From NCBI RefSeq assembly GCF_000376565.1, contig NZ_BARG01000031.1:294195-358194 (forward strand): a stretch of 64,000 nucleotides of DNA, in the 5' to 3' direction. Origin of the DNA: Streptomyces hokutonensis (GTDB lineage: Bacteria > Actinomycetota > Actinomycetes > Streptomycetales > Streptomycetaceae). Below are positions 49,436 through 57,192 of this stretch, piece after piece (the first letter of the stretch is position 1; the number at the start of each line of letters is the position of its first letter). Made by a program: the position numbers and the translations under genes. The notes beneath the pieces were generated by a model that worked only from the letters and a program-made list of their open reading frames with translations, did no database searches and was not told where the DNA came from.

Positions 49436-50221
49436 TCAGACCGTGAACGCCTTGCGGAAGCGGTCCAGGGCGCGTTCGCTGTCGGCGTCCGAGGCCCAGG
49501 CCTCCATCGCGACCGTGCCGTCGTAGCCGATGTCGGCGAGGGCGCGGGCGATGGCCGGGTAGTTGATCTCGCCGGTGCCGGGCTCCTGGCGGCCGGGGAC
49601 GTCCGCGACCTGGATCTCGCCGATCAGGTCCAACCGGTGTGCCTTGCGGACGAGTTCGATGAGGTTCCCCTCGCCGATCTGCGCGTGGTACAGGTCCAGG
49701 TTCATCCGCAGGCCGGGGCGGTCCACCGCCTTGACCAGGGCCAGGGTGTCGGCGGCCGTGGCGAACGGGACGCCCGGGTGGTCGACGGCGGAGTTGAGGT
49801 TCTCCAGTGTGAAGGTGACCCCGGCGCTCTCGCCCAGCTCGGCGAGGCGGGTCAGGGTGCGGTGGGCGGCGATCCACATCGGGCCCGTGGGTTCGCCGCG
49901 CACCGGAACCACCGGCAGGCCCTCGGAGTTCAGGCCCGTGCCGTGCAAGTTGAGCCGCGTGCAGCCCAGTTGATCCGCGGCCTTGACCGACTCCTCGGCG
50001 GTGCGCAGGAGTTCGGCGGCGCCGGCCTCGTCGGTGAGGCTGCCCCGGATGTAGCCCGTCATCGACGAGAACTCGGCCGGGGTCCGCGTGAGCGCGTCCA
50101 GGTCGTGCCGGGTCCAGTCCCAGATCTCGACCTCGAAACCGGCTTCGTGGATGCGCCGGGCCCGCTCGTGGATCGGCAGGTCCCGGAAGACCATCTCGGC
50201 ACAGACCGCCAACGTGTACAT
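49436..50221 (-). CDS. Sugar isomerase/epimerase TIM-barrel (hydroxypyruvate isomerase-like)
   Basis: A 261-aa AP-endonuclease-2-type TIM barrel. Metal ligands are visible in LNLHGTG, FTLENLNS (Glu), MNLDLYHAQ (Asp, His), QVADVPGRQEPGTGEI and the C-terminal Glu in VAMEAWASD. The pattern is that of hydroxypyruvate isomerases; IolI-type inosose isomerases are alternatives. It is the first gene of a two-gene unit with the Gfo/Idh/MocA enzyme and is divergent from a LacI gene, with a perfect palindrome 24 bp upstream of its start. Confidence 0.85.
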   Translation of the reverse strand: MYTLAVCAEMVFRDLPIHERARRIHEAGFEVEIWDWTRHDLDALTRTPAEFSSMTGYIRGSLTDEAGAAELLRTAEESVKAADQLGCTRLNLHGTGLNSEGLPVVPVRGEPTGPMWIAAHRTLTRLAELGESAGVTFTLENLNSAVDHPGVPFATAADTLALVKAVDRPGLRMNLDLYHAQIGEGNLIELVRKAHRLDLIGEIQVADVPGRQEPGTGEINYPAIARALADIGYDGTVAMEAWASDADSERALDRFRKAFTV

Positions 50222-50244
50222 GATCGCTCGCCCTTCCAGCCGCG

Positions 50245-50333
50245 CATCTAGAACGTTCTAGATGGCAGTAGTACGCCACTGCCGGATCGGTGTGTCAAGG
50301 CTTTGCCCGGGTTGCTTCTAGAACGTTGCAGAA
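50245..50333. promoter_or_regulatory. LacI-type operators
   Basis: CATCTAGAACGTTCTAGATG (50245-50264) is a perfect 20-bp palindrome with the central CG step typical of LacI sites. A second, imperfect copy, TTCTAGAACGTTGCAGAA (50316-50333), lies 70 bp away toward the lacI-like gene. Together they could control both divergent units. Confidence 0.85.
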
Positions 50334-50402
50334 CCCTCTCGAGCAGTTAGGATCCCGGCAGGCGACGACCCGCGACCGTACCCCTCGACCGTAAGGACTC
50401 CC

Positions 50403-51434
50403 GTGCCGGCCACTCCCGAGGTCCCCGACGGCAAGCGGCCCACCCTGGCCCATGTCGCGGCCCGGGCGGGAGTCTCCGTCGCGCTGGTCTCGATCGTGAT
50501 GCGCGGGGCCTACGGCGCGAGCGCCGCCTCCCGCGAGCGGGTGCTCAAGGCTGCCGAGGAGATCGGCTACCGCCCCGACACCCGGGCCAGGGTGCTGCGC
50601 AGCAACCGCTCACGCCTGCTCGGTGTGCAGTTCGGGCTGCGCCATCCCTTCCACACCGACCTGGTGGAGGGCATCTACGCAGCCGCCGAGCCCGCCGGCT
50701 ATCAGGTGGCGCTCAGCGCGGTGGCGCCCACGCGCGGCGAGCGGCAGGCCGTGGAGGCGCTGCTCGCCGACCGCTGCGAGGCGCTGGTCCTGCTCGGCCC
50801 CGAGGTCCCGGCCACCCGCCTCGCGCACCTCGCGACACAGGTCCCGGTCGTCTCGGTGGCCCGGCGGCTGCGGCCCGCCCCGCCGGCCGTGGACGTCGTC
50901 CGCACCGCCGACGGCGAGGGCGCCCGCCAGGCCGTCGACCACCTCGTCGCGCTCGGCCACCGGGCCGTCGCCCACATCGACGGCGGCCGGGCGCCCGGCG
51001 CCGCCGACCGCCGCCGCGGCTACCGCACCGCGATGCACCGCCACGGCCTCGACGAACACATCCAGGTCCTGCCCGGCGGACTCACCGAGGACGACGGCGC
51101 GCGCGCCGCCAGAACCCTGCTCGCGGAGAAGACCCGGCCCAGCGCGGTCCTCGCCTTCAACGACCGCTGTGCCACGGGGGTCCTCGACACCTTCCTGCGG
51201 GCCGGTGTCGCCGTCCCCGGCGAGATCTCCGTGGTCGGCTTCGACGACACCAGCCTGTCGCGGCTCGCCCACATCGACCTCACCACGGTCGCCCAGGACA
51301 TCCCCCGCCTCGCGGAACTCGCCGTCGGCCGCGCCATCGCCCGCCTCGACGGCGAGGCCGTACCGGACGGCGAACAGGTCGTCGCACCGCGTCTCGTGGT
51401 CCGGGGCACCACGGGCCCGCCCGGCACGGACTGA
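50403..51434 (+). CDS. LacI-family transcriptional regulator
   Basis: A 343-aa repressor. The N-terminal HTH and hinge are clear: PTLAHVAARAGVSVALVSIV, MRGAYGASAASRERVLKAAE, EIGYRPD. The periplasmic-binding-protein-like domain ends FDDTSLSRLAHIDLTTVAQD. It starts at GTG 50403 and is divergent from the isomerase-dehydrogenase genes. The two palindromes in the gap are its probable sites, so it should repress sugar or inositol catabolism and itself. The effector is unknown. Confidence 0.92.
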   Translation: MPATPEVPDGKRPTLAHVAARAGVSVALVSIVMRGAYGASAASRERVLKAAEEIGYRPDTRARVLRSNRSRLLGVQFGLRHPFHTDLVEGIYAAAEPAGYQVALSAVAPTRGERQAVEALLADRCEALVLLGPEVPATRLAHLATQVPVVSVARRLRPAPPAVDVVRTADGEGARQAVDHLVALGHRAVAHIDGGRAPGAADRRRGYRTAMHRHGLDEHIQVLPGGLTEDDGARAARTLLAEKTRPSAVLAFNDRCATGVLDTFLRAGVAVPGEISVVGFDDTSLSRLAHIDLTTVAQDIPRLAELAVGRAIARLDGEAVPDGEQVVAPRLVVRGTTGPPGTD

Positions 51435-51439
51435 CCCCG

Positions 51440-52675
51440 CTACTCCGCCGAGGCCGGCTCCAGGGTCTCGCGCACCTTCGGCAGGATGTTGGTGATGTAG
51501 TCCTCGACCACCGTGTCCAGGTCGATGTCGTGCTGCGCCCGCTCGGCCAGGTACCAGCGGTGTTCGAGCAGCTCGTGGTAGATCTCGGCCGAGTCCATCG
51601 ACCCGCGCAGCTCCAGCGGTACGGCCCGCACGGTGGGCCGGAACACGTCCCGCACCCACCGGTGCGCGAGCACCTCGGGCCGGGCGGCGAGGGGATCGCC
51701 CGGGGCGTAGTCGTCCTGGGTGGCCATCCAGGACTCGAGGTCGTTGAGCAGCCGCCGCGCCTGGTTCTCCTCGGCGTCCAGACCGGTCAGCCGCAGTAGT
51801 TGGCGCTGGTGGTGGCCCGCGTCGACGACCTTCGGCACGAAGGTGACGGTGTCGCCGTTCGAGGAGTGCTCGATCTGCATCTCGGCCACGTCGAAGCCGA
51901 GTTCGTTGAGGCGCCGGATCCGGCGCTCGATGAAGTGGTACTTGCCCGCCGGGTACACCGAGACCCGCGTCAGCTCCTCCCACAGACCCTGGTAGCGGGC
52001 GCAGATCTCCATGCCGAACTCGATCGGGTCCACGGACGGGTGCAGCGCCCCGGACGCCTCCAGGTCGAGCAGCTCCCCGCTGATGTTGACGCGGGCGAGA
52101 TCGAGGTCGTACTCCCGCTGCCCGTCGCTGAGCCGCGCGTGCAGGTCGCCGGTCTCCGCGTCCACGAGATACGCGGCGTAGGCGCCCGCGTCCCGCCGGA
52201 ACAGCGTGTTGGACAGCGAGCAGTCGCCCCACGCGAACCCGGCCAGGTGCAGCCGCACCAGCAGCACGGCCAGCGCGTCCATCAGCCGGTGCATGGTGGC
52301 CGGCCGCAGCGTCGTCTCGAACATCGAGCGGTACGGCATCGAGCCGCCCAAGTGGCGGGTGATCAGCACCGGTTCCAGCGGCTCGCCGGCCGTGTCGGCG
52401 CGTCCGGTGACCACGGCGAGGGGGTCGACGGCGGGGATGCCGAGCCGGTCCAGGTCGCGCAGCAGCTCGTACTCGCGCAGCGCGGGCCGTTCCGCCAGCT
52501 CCTTGACGGCTATGACCTCGCTGCCGGCGCGCGCGTAGCGCACCACGTGGCGGGAGATGCCGCGCGGCAGCGGCACCAGGTATTCGTCGGGCCACTCCTC
52601 CAGCGGAACGTCCCAGGGCAGTTCCAGCAGGAGCACCGGATGCTCGGGGTTGGTCGCGTTGATCTGCAGTGCCAT
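51440..52675 (-). CDS. DUF4032 protein with kinase-like fold
   Basis: A 411-aa cytoplasmic protein. The N-terminal half resembles lipopolysaccharide/RIO-type kinases: IAVKELAERPALREYELLRD supplies a Lys-Glu pair, and LHLAGFAWGDCSLSNTLF is the H-G-D-x-x-x-x-N-type catalytic loop, followed by LVDAETGDLH as the D-x-x-T-like metal site. The C-terminal half is the DUF4032 domain (MQIEHSSNGDTVTFVPKVVD onwards). The function is unknown. It converges with the LacI gene with 5 bp between stops and lies 9 bp upstream of the MBL stop side. Confidence 0.82.
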   Translation of the reverse strand: MALQINATNPEHPVLLLELPWDVPLEEWPDEYLVPLPRGISRHVVRYARAGSEVIAVKELAERPALREYELLRDLDRLGIPAVDPLAVVTGRADTAGEPLEPVLITRHLGGSMPYRSMFETTLRPATMHRLMDALAVLLVRLHLAGFAWGDCSLSNTLFRRDAGAYAAYLVDAETGDLHARLSDGQREYDLDLARVNISGELLDLEASGALHPSVDPIEFGMEICARYQGLWEELTRVSVYPAGKYHFIERRIRRLNELGFDVAEMQIEHSSNGDTVTFVPKVVDAGHHQRQLLRLTGLDAEENQARRLLNDLESWMATQDDYAPGDPLAARPEVLAHRWVRDVFRPTVRAVPLELRGSMDSAEIYHELLEHRWYLAERAQHDIDLDTVVEDYITNILPKVRETLEPASAE

Positions 52676-52684
52676 GGGACGACC

Positions 52685-53434
52685 CTAGAGCGCGAGTTCG
52701 CGGGCGCGCTGCGTCGCCTCACGGATCGGACCGGAGTGCAGAGGACCGTGGCCGGGAAGCAGGGTGTCCGCGTCGAGCGCTTCGAGGACGTCCAGCGAGG
52801 TGACGGCACGGTCGCGCTCGTGGTGGAACATGCCGGGCAGCAGCTGCGGGCCCTTGATCCGCGAGGTCGGATGGCCGCTGACCAGGGCGTCCCCGGAGAT
52901 CACGATCCCGCTGTCCGGGAGATGGAACACGCAGTGCCCGCCCGTGTGGCCGGGGGTGTGCACGGGGACGGGCCGGCCGGGCAGATCGAGCGGACCGCCC
53001 CCGGCCGGGAAGGCCTCGGCCTCGGCGACCGGATGCTGCTCCATGCCTCCGGAGCGGATCGTGTGCACCGCCCACGGCAGTACGCCGGGACGCCAGGCGT
53101 TCTTCAGCACGTCGCCCAGGGTCACCTGCTGCAGGAACTCCCGGCGGGCGTGCGGCACTTCGGCCTCGTGCGCGTAGACGGGCGTGCCGTGGGTGCTGTG
53201 CAGGTACTCGGCCGAGCCGAGGTGGTCGTTGTGGGCGTGGGTGAGGAGCACCGCCGAGACCGCCTTCGCCGAACTCCCCACCTGTTCAAGGGAGTCGAGC
53301 ACGAGCCCGCGGTCCCCGGGATACCCGGTGTCCACCAGCGTGGCGGTGTCGCCGTCGGTGAGGATCACCCAGTTGGTGTTGCTGCCGTGCACGAGGTAGA
53401 CGGCGTCGGCGACTTGGCGTACTTCTGCCCGCAT
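52685..53434 (-). CDS. MBL-fold metallo-hydrolase
   Basis: A 249-aa metallo-beta-lactamase-fold enzyme. The di-zinc motif is LLTHAHNDHLGS, the second His is in HTPGHTGGHCVF, the bridging Asp in ISGDALVSG and the last His in LLPGHGPLH. Such proteins are hydrolases or lactonases of many kinds; the substrate is not clear. AAGGAA precedes ATG 53434. It is downstream of a large hairpin that separates it from alkB. Confidence 0.88.
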   Translation of the reverse strand: MRAEVRQVADAVYLVHGSNTNWVILTDGDTATLVDTGYPGDRGLVLDSLEQVGSSAKAVSAVLLTHAHNDHLGSAEYLHSTHGTPVYAHEAEVPHARREFLQQVTLGDVLKNAWRPGVLPWAVHTIRSGGMEQHPVAEAEAFPAGGGPLDLPGRPVPVHTPGHTGGHCVFHLPDSGIVISGDALVSGHPTSRIKGPQLLPGMFHHERDRAVTSLDVLEALDADTLLPGHGPLHSGPIREATQRARELAL

Positions 53435-53513
53435 GATCGTTCCTTGCCTGGTGGTGCTGTTCGGATCCGGCCAGTCATTCGGGATCCAGCCAACCAGACG
53501 CGTACAGTCCTTG

Positions 53514-53569
53514 CGCGCGCGGGGGAAGCCGCCTCCGGCACCGTCCGCCGGAGGCGGCCCCCGCGCGCG
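53514..53569 (-). terminator. Very large hairpin after the alkB-like gene
   Basis: An inner 11-bp stem (GCCGCCTCCGG 53528-53538 with 53548-53558) is extended by an outer 11-bp stem (CGCGCGCGGGG 53514-53524 with 53559-53569), with a 3-nt bulge between. It lies 24 bp past the alkB-like stop. Confidence 0.85.
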
Positions 53570-53592
53570 TCCGAAGCGGCCGCCTCTCCGCC

Positions 53593-54222
53593 TCAGCGCA
53601 CGCCGTCCGGGCGGAACTGCACGCTGATGCGCGGTCCCGCGGCTCGGGTGGTCTTGGGGACGCAGTGTTCCCAGGTCCGCTGACAGGAGCCGCCCATCAC
53701 GATCAGATCGCCGTGCCCCAGCGCGTGCCGCACCGACGCACCACCGCGCAGCGGACGCAGCAGCAGGTCGCGGGGCGCGCCCACGGAGAGGATCGCCACC
53801 ATCGTGTCCACGCGGGCACCCCGCCCGATCCGGTCGCCGTGCCAGGCCACGCTGTCCCGGCCGTCCCGGTAGTAGCACAGCCCTGATGTGGTGAACGGTT
53901 CGCCCAACTCCCGCGCGTAGTACGCCGAGAGCGCGTCCCGGGCCTCGGTCAGCACCGGGTGCGGCAGCGCGTCGTCCTCGCCGTAGAAGGCCAGCAGCCG
54001 GGGTACGGCCACGACCTGGTCGTACATCTGACGCCGCTCGGCGCGCCACGGCACCCCGCCGGCCAGCTCCTCGAACAGGGCGTCGGCGCCGCTCAGCCAC
54101 CCGGGCAGCACGTCGATCCAGGCGCCGAGACCCAGCGTGGTCCGGCGGATCCCGTGGAGGGGGCCGAGGCGGAGCCGGTCGGCCTGGTCGAAGAGGGAGC
54201 CCTGGAGGTGGTGCGCGGTCAT
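53593..54222 (-). CDS. alkB: AlkB-like 2-oxoglutarate/Fe(II) dioxygenase
   Basis: A 209-aa enzyme of the AlkB family, which removes alkyl groups from damaged bases. Iron ligands are visible as AWHGDRIG (H-x-D) and the later His in TWEHCVPK; the 2-oxoglutarate Arg pair is in RISVQFRPDG. The segment MVAILSVGAPRDLLLRPLRG is typical. ATG 54222 is natural but has a weak ribosome-binding site. TATTCGAATA (54240-54249) lies just upstream. It is divergent from a TetR gene whose palindromes share the gap. Confidence 0.87.
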   Translation of the reverse strand: MTAHHLQGSLFDQADRLRLGPLHGIRRTTLGLGAWIDVLPGWLSGADALFEELAGGVPWRAERRQMYDQVVAVPRLLAFYGEDDALPHPVLTEARDALSAYYARELGEPFTTSGLCYYRDGRDSVAWHGDRIGRGARVDTMVAILSVGAPRDLLLRPLRGGASVRHALGHGDLIVMGGSCQRTWEHCVPKTTRAAGPRISVQFRPDGVR

Positions 54223-54276
54223 GGGACCAGCGTACTCCTTATTCGAATATCTGTTCCCATTTGAATGCGGCTCTTT

Positions 54277-54310
54277 CGATACACCGGTGTATCGGATACA
54301 TTCGCGTATC
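54277..54310. promoter_or_regulatory. TetR operators between alkB-like and TetR genes
   Basis: CGATACACCGGTGTATCG (54277-54294) is a perfect 18-bp palindrome. A degenerate copy, GATACATTCGCGTATC (54295-54310), follows with no gap. They sit just before the TetR ribosome-binding site and 55 bp from the alkB-like start, so both directions could be controlled. Confidence 0.8.
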
Positions 54311-54336
54311 GAACATCGGGACGCGGAGGTCCGGGC

Positions 54337-54963
54337 ATGGTGGCGGAGGCGACGGCCAAGCGGGTGACCAGGCGCCGGGTGCGTACGCGCGCCAATCTGC
54401 TGGACGCCGCGTTCGCCGTGTTCGCCGCGAAAGGCTTCGGCCGGGTCTCCATCGAGGAGGTCTGCGAGGCCGCCGGCTACAGCAGGGGTGCCTTCTACTC
54501 GAACTTCGACAGCCTGGACGGGCTGTTCTTCGCGCTCTACCAGGAGCGCGCCGACCTGATCGCCGAGCAGGTGGCCGGCGCGCTCGCCCTCGACGGCCCC
54601 GACCTCGACGTCCCGGCCGCCGTGGACCGCGTCACCGACGTGCTGCTCCTCGACCTGGACTGGCTCCTGGTGAAGACCGACTTCCTGGTGCACGCGGCCC
54701 GCGACCCCGCCGTGGCGCAGACTCTGCTCGGACACCGGGCCCGGCTGCGCGGGGCGATCGCGCACCGCCTGGCCCGCGCCCGGGGCCTCGCCGAACTCCC
54801 CGCCGTGCTCGGCGACCTGGACGCGGCGGCGTACGCCGTGGTCGCCGCGTACGACGGCGTCACCACTCAACTCCTGCTGGACAAGGACGTCGAGCACGCC
54901 CGCGTCTGGCTCAAGCAACTCCTCACCGCGCTGCTGACCGACGGCAGCCGCGCCCCCGAATGA
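54337..54963 (+). CDS. TetR-family regulator of the FAD dehydrogenase
   Basis: A 208-aa repressor with HTH TRANLLDAAFAVFAAKGFGR, VSIEEVCEAAGYSRGAFYSN and FDSLDGLFFALY. ATG 54337 is chosen for its GGAGG at 7 nt; starts further upstream would place the operator inside the gene. The stop overlaps or nearly touches the start of the FAD dehydrogenase gene, so the two form one unit. The palindromes at 54277-54310 are the likely autoregulatory site. Confidence 0.9.
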   Translation: MVAEATAKRVTRRRVRTRANLLDAAFAVFAAKGFGRVSIEEVCEAAGYSRGAFYSNFDSLDGLFFALYQERADLIAEQVAGALALDGPDLDVPAAVDRVTDVLLLDLDWLLVKTDFLVHAARDPAVAQTLLGHRARLRGAIAHRLARARGLAELPAVLGDLDAAAYAVVAAYDGVTTQLLLDKDVEHARVWLKQLLTALLTDGSRAPE

Positions 54964-54980
54964 GAAAGGCAACGGTCGCC

Positions 54981-56654
54981 ATGGATGCGGACGTCATCGT
55001 CGTCGGAGCCGGGCTGGCCGGTCTGGTCGCGGCCCATGAACTGACCAGCCGGGGACGCCGGGTCGCGCTCGTCGACCAGGAGAACGCCGCCAACCTCGGC
55101 GGGCAGGCTTTCTGGTCCTTCGGCGGGCTGTTCCTCGTCGACTCGCCAGAGCAGCGCCGCCTCGGCATCAAGGACTCCTTCGACCTCGCCTGGAACGACT
55201 GGCAGGGCAGCGCCGGCTTCGACCGCGTCGACGACGAGGACTCCTGGGCGGTGCGCTGGGCGCGCGCCTACGTCGAGTTCGCGGCCGGCGAGAAGCGGAC
55301 CTGGCTCGACGGCCACGGCATCAAGCTGCTGCCCACCGTCGGCTGGGCGGAACGCGGCGACCTGCGCGCCCACGGACACGGCAACTCCGTCCCGCGCTTC
55401 CACGTCACCTGGGGCACCGGCACAGGGGTCGTAGAACCCTTCGTGAACTACGCGAAGCAGGCCGCCCGCGACGGACTGCTCACCTTCTACTACCGCCACC
55501 AGGTCGACGAGTTGGTCGTCGCGGAGGGCGAGGCACGCGGCGTGCGCGGCACCGTCCTCGCCGAGGACGACTCGGCGCGCGGAGTCTCCTCCAGCCGCGA
55601 GGCGATCGGCGCGTTCGAACTCACCGCGCAGGCCGTCGTCGTCACCACCGGCGGCATCGGCGCCAACCACGACATCGTCCGCCAGTACTGGCCCGAGCGC
55701 CTCGGCACCCCGCCCGCCGAGATGGTCACCGGCGTCCCCGCCTACGTCGACGGCCGGATGCTCGACATCAGCGCCGAGGCGGGCGTACGACTGGTCAACC
55801 GCGACCGCATGTGGCACTACACCGAGGGCCTGCAGAACTGGAACCCGGTCTGGCCAGGACACGGCATCCGCATCCTGCCCGGCCCGTCCTCCCTGTGGTT
55901 CGACGCCCTCGGCCGCCGCCTGCCCGACCCGTGCCTGCCGGGCTACGACACCCTCAACACCCTCAAGTACCTGCGCACCACAGCGGACTTGGCGGACCAC
56001 GACCACTCCTGGTTCATCCTCACGCAGAAGATCATCGAGAAGGAGTTCGCGCTCTCGGGCTCCGAGCAGAACCCCGACATCACCGCCAAGGACAAGAAGG
56101 CCGTGCTGCGCGACCGCCTCCTCGGCAAGGGCGCGCCCGGTCCGGTGGACGCCTTCCTGCGCAAGGGCGCGGACTTCGTGACCGCCGGCAACCTGGAGCA
56201 ACTGGTCGAGAAAATGAACCAGTTGACCGACAAACCGCTGCTCGACGCGGCCGTGGTGCGCCGCCAGATCGAGGCCCGCGACCTCCAGATGGCCAACCCG
56301 TACAGCAAGGACTCCCAGATCCAGGGCATCCGCAACGCCCGCCGCTACATCGGCGACCGCCTGGGCCGCGTGGCCACCCCGCACCGCATCCTCGACCCGG
56401 CCGCCGGCCCCCTCATCGGCGTCAAGCTGCACGTCCTGACCCGCAAGACCCTCGGCGGGATCCAGACCGACCTGGACTCACAGGCGTTGGGCGCCGACGG
56501 AAAGCCGATCGGCGGACTCTACGCGGCGGGCGAGGTGGCCGGCTTCGGCGGCGGTGGCGTGCACGGCTACAACGCACTCGAAGGCACCTTCCTCGGCGGC
56601 TGCCTCTTCTCCGGCCGCGCCGCGGGCCGCGCGGCGGCCAAGCAGACCGCCTGA
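54981..56654 (+). CDS. FAD-binding dehydrogenase (fumarate reductase / ketosteroid dehydrogenase family)
   Basis: A 557-aa flavoprotein. The FAD fold starts DVIVVGAGLAGLVAAHELTS, GGQAFWSFGGLF follows, and the C-terminal flavin block reads GLYAAGEVAGFGGGGVHGYN with ALEGTFLGGCLFSG. This matches the actinobacterial FAD-binding dehydrogenase group related to 3-ketosteroid dehydrogenases and fumarate reductase subunits. The substrate is unknown; a hydrophobic ketone is possible. ATG 54981 is preferred, but ATG 54960, overlapping the TetR stop, is also possible. It is co-transcribed with TetR. Confidence 0.85.
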   Translation: MDADVIVVGAGLAGLVAAHELTSRGRRVALVDQENAANLGGQAFWSFGGLFLVDSPEQRRLGIKDSFDLAWNDWQGSAGFDRVDDEDSWAVRWARAYVEFAAGEKRTWLDGHGIKLLPTVGWAERGDLRAHGHGNSVPRFHVTWGTGTGVVEPFVNYAKQAARDGLLTFYYRHQVDELVVAEGEARGVRGTVLAEDDSARGVSSSREAIGAFELTAQAVVVTTGGIGANHDIVRQYWPERLGTPPAEMVTGVPAYVDGRMLDISAEAGVRLVNRDRMWHYTEGLQNWNPVWPGHGIRILPGPSSLWFDALGRRLPDPCLPGYDTLNTLKYLRTTADLADHDHSWFILTQKIIEKEFALSGSEQNPDITAKDKKAVLRDRLLGKGAPGPVDAFLRKGADFVTAGNLEQLVEKMNQLTDKPLLDAAVVRRQIEARDLQMANPYSKDSQIQGIRNARRYIGDRLGRVATPHRILDPAAGPLIGVKLHVLTRKTLGGIQTDLDSQALGADGKPIGGLYAAGEVAGFGGGGVHGYNALEGTFLGGCLFSGRAAGRAAAKQTA

Positions 56655-56676
56655 CCGGACGCCACGGCCCGTCGCC

Positions 56677-57027
56677 TCAGCTGTCGAGGAGGCGGGCCAG
56701 CACCGACGCGTGACTCTCCTGCGGCGACTTGACCGCCGTCAGCAGGGTCACCGGTCCCATACGGACCAAGTTCCGCAAGGTGTGCAGGAGTTGGGCCGCC
56801 TCCGGCTCGGCGAGCTCCGCCTCGTACCGGCCGGCGAACTCGTCGTAGGACCCCTCGCCCGCGTGGTACCAGCGGCGCAGTTCGTTCGACGGGGTCAGGG
56901 CCTTGGGCCACTCGTCGACGCGGGCCGCGTCCTTGGACAGGCCTCGCGGCCACAACCGGTCGACCAGGACGCGGACGCCGTCCTCCGGCTCGGGCGGATC
57001 GTAGACACGGCGCACGCGTACGGTCAC
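56677..57027 (-). CDS. DUF488 family protein
   Basis: A 116-aa protein with the DUF488 hallmarks VRRVYDPPEPEDGVRVLVDR, LWPRGLSK, EWPKALTPSNELRRWYH and a C-terminal VTLLTAVKSPQESHASVLARL. Known relatives occur widely in bacteria; the function is not established. The start is GTG 57027 with GGGAG upstream. It converges on the FAD dehydrogenase gene and is divergent from the M1 peptidase gene. Confidence 0.9.
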   Translation of the reverse strand: MTVRVRRVYDPPEPEDGVRVLVDRLWPRGLSKDAARVDEWPKALTPSNELRRWYHAGEGSYDEFAGRYEAELAEPEAAQLLHTLRNLVRMGPVTLLTAVKSPQESHASVLARLLDS

Positions 57028-57192
57028 GGGCGGGCTCCCTCGGGTGGCGGTGGTGCCCGCGAGCCTACGTCCGGGGACACACCCGGCGCGGGGGCGACGC
57101 GGCGTAACTTGACCCGCACATGAGGGATTCCGAGGGGACGGTCGGCCTAGTCTCTGAGACGAATGATCACCCCTCACTCTGTAGGAGCGCAT

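Noticed and set aside
49400..49460. Similar GTGAACGC runs at about 49407 and 49442 as a deliberate repeat
   Set aside because: Only about 10 bp match and one copy is the coding end of the isomerase gene; chance or slippage is enough.
48347..50221. A full inositol catabolism (iol) locus
   Set aside because: Only a dehydrogenase-like and an isomerase-like gene are present; iolB, C, D and E are absent, so I kept general names.
57028..57192. A small gene or RNA in the gap before the M1 peptidase
   Set aside because: No open frame with a ribosome-binding site and no stable hairpin were seen; it looks like an ordinary divergent promoter region.
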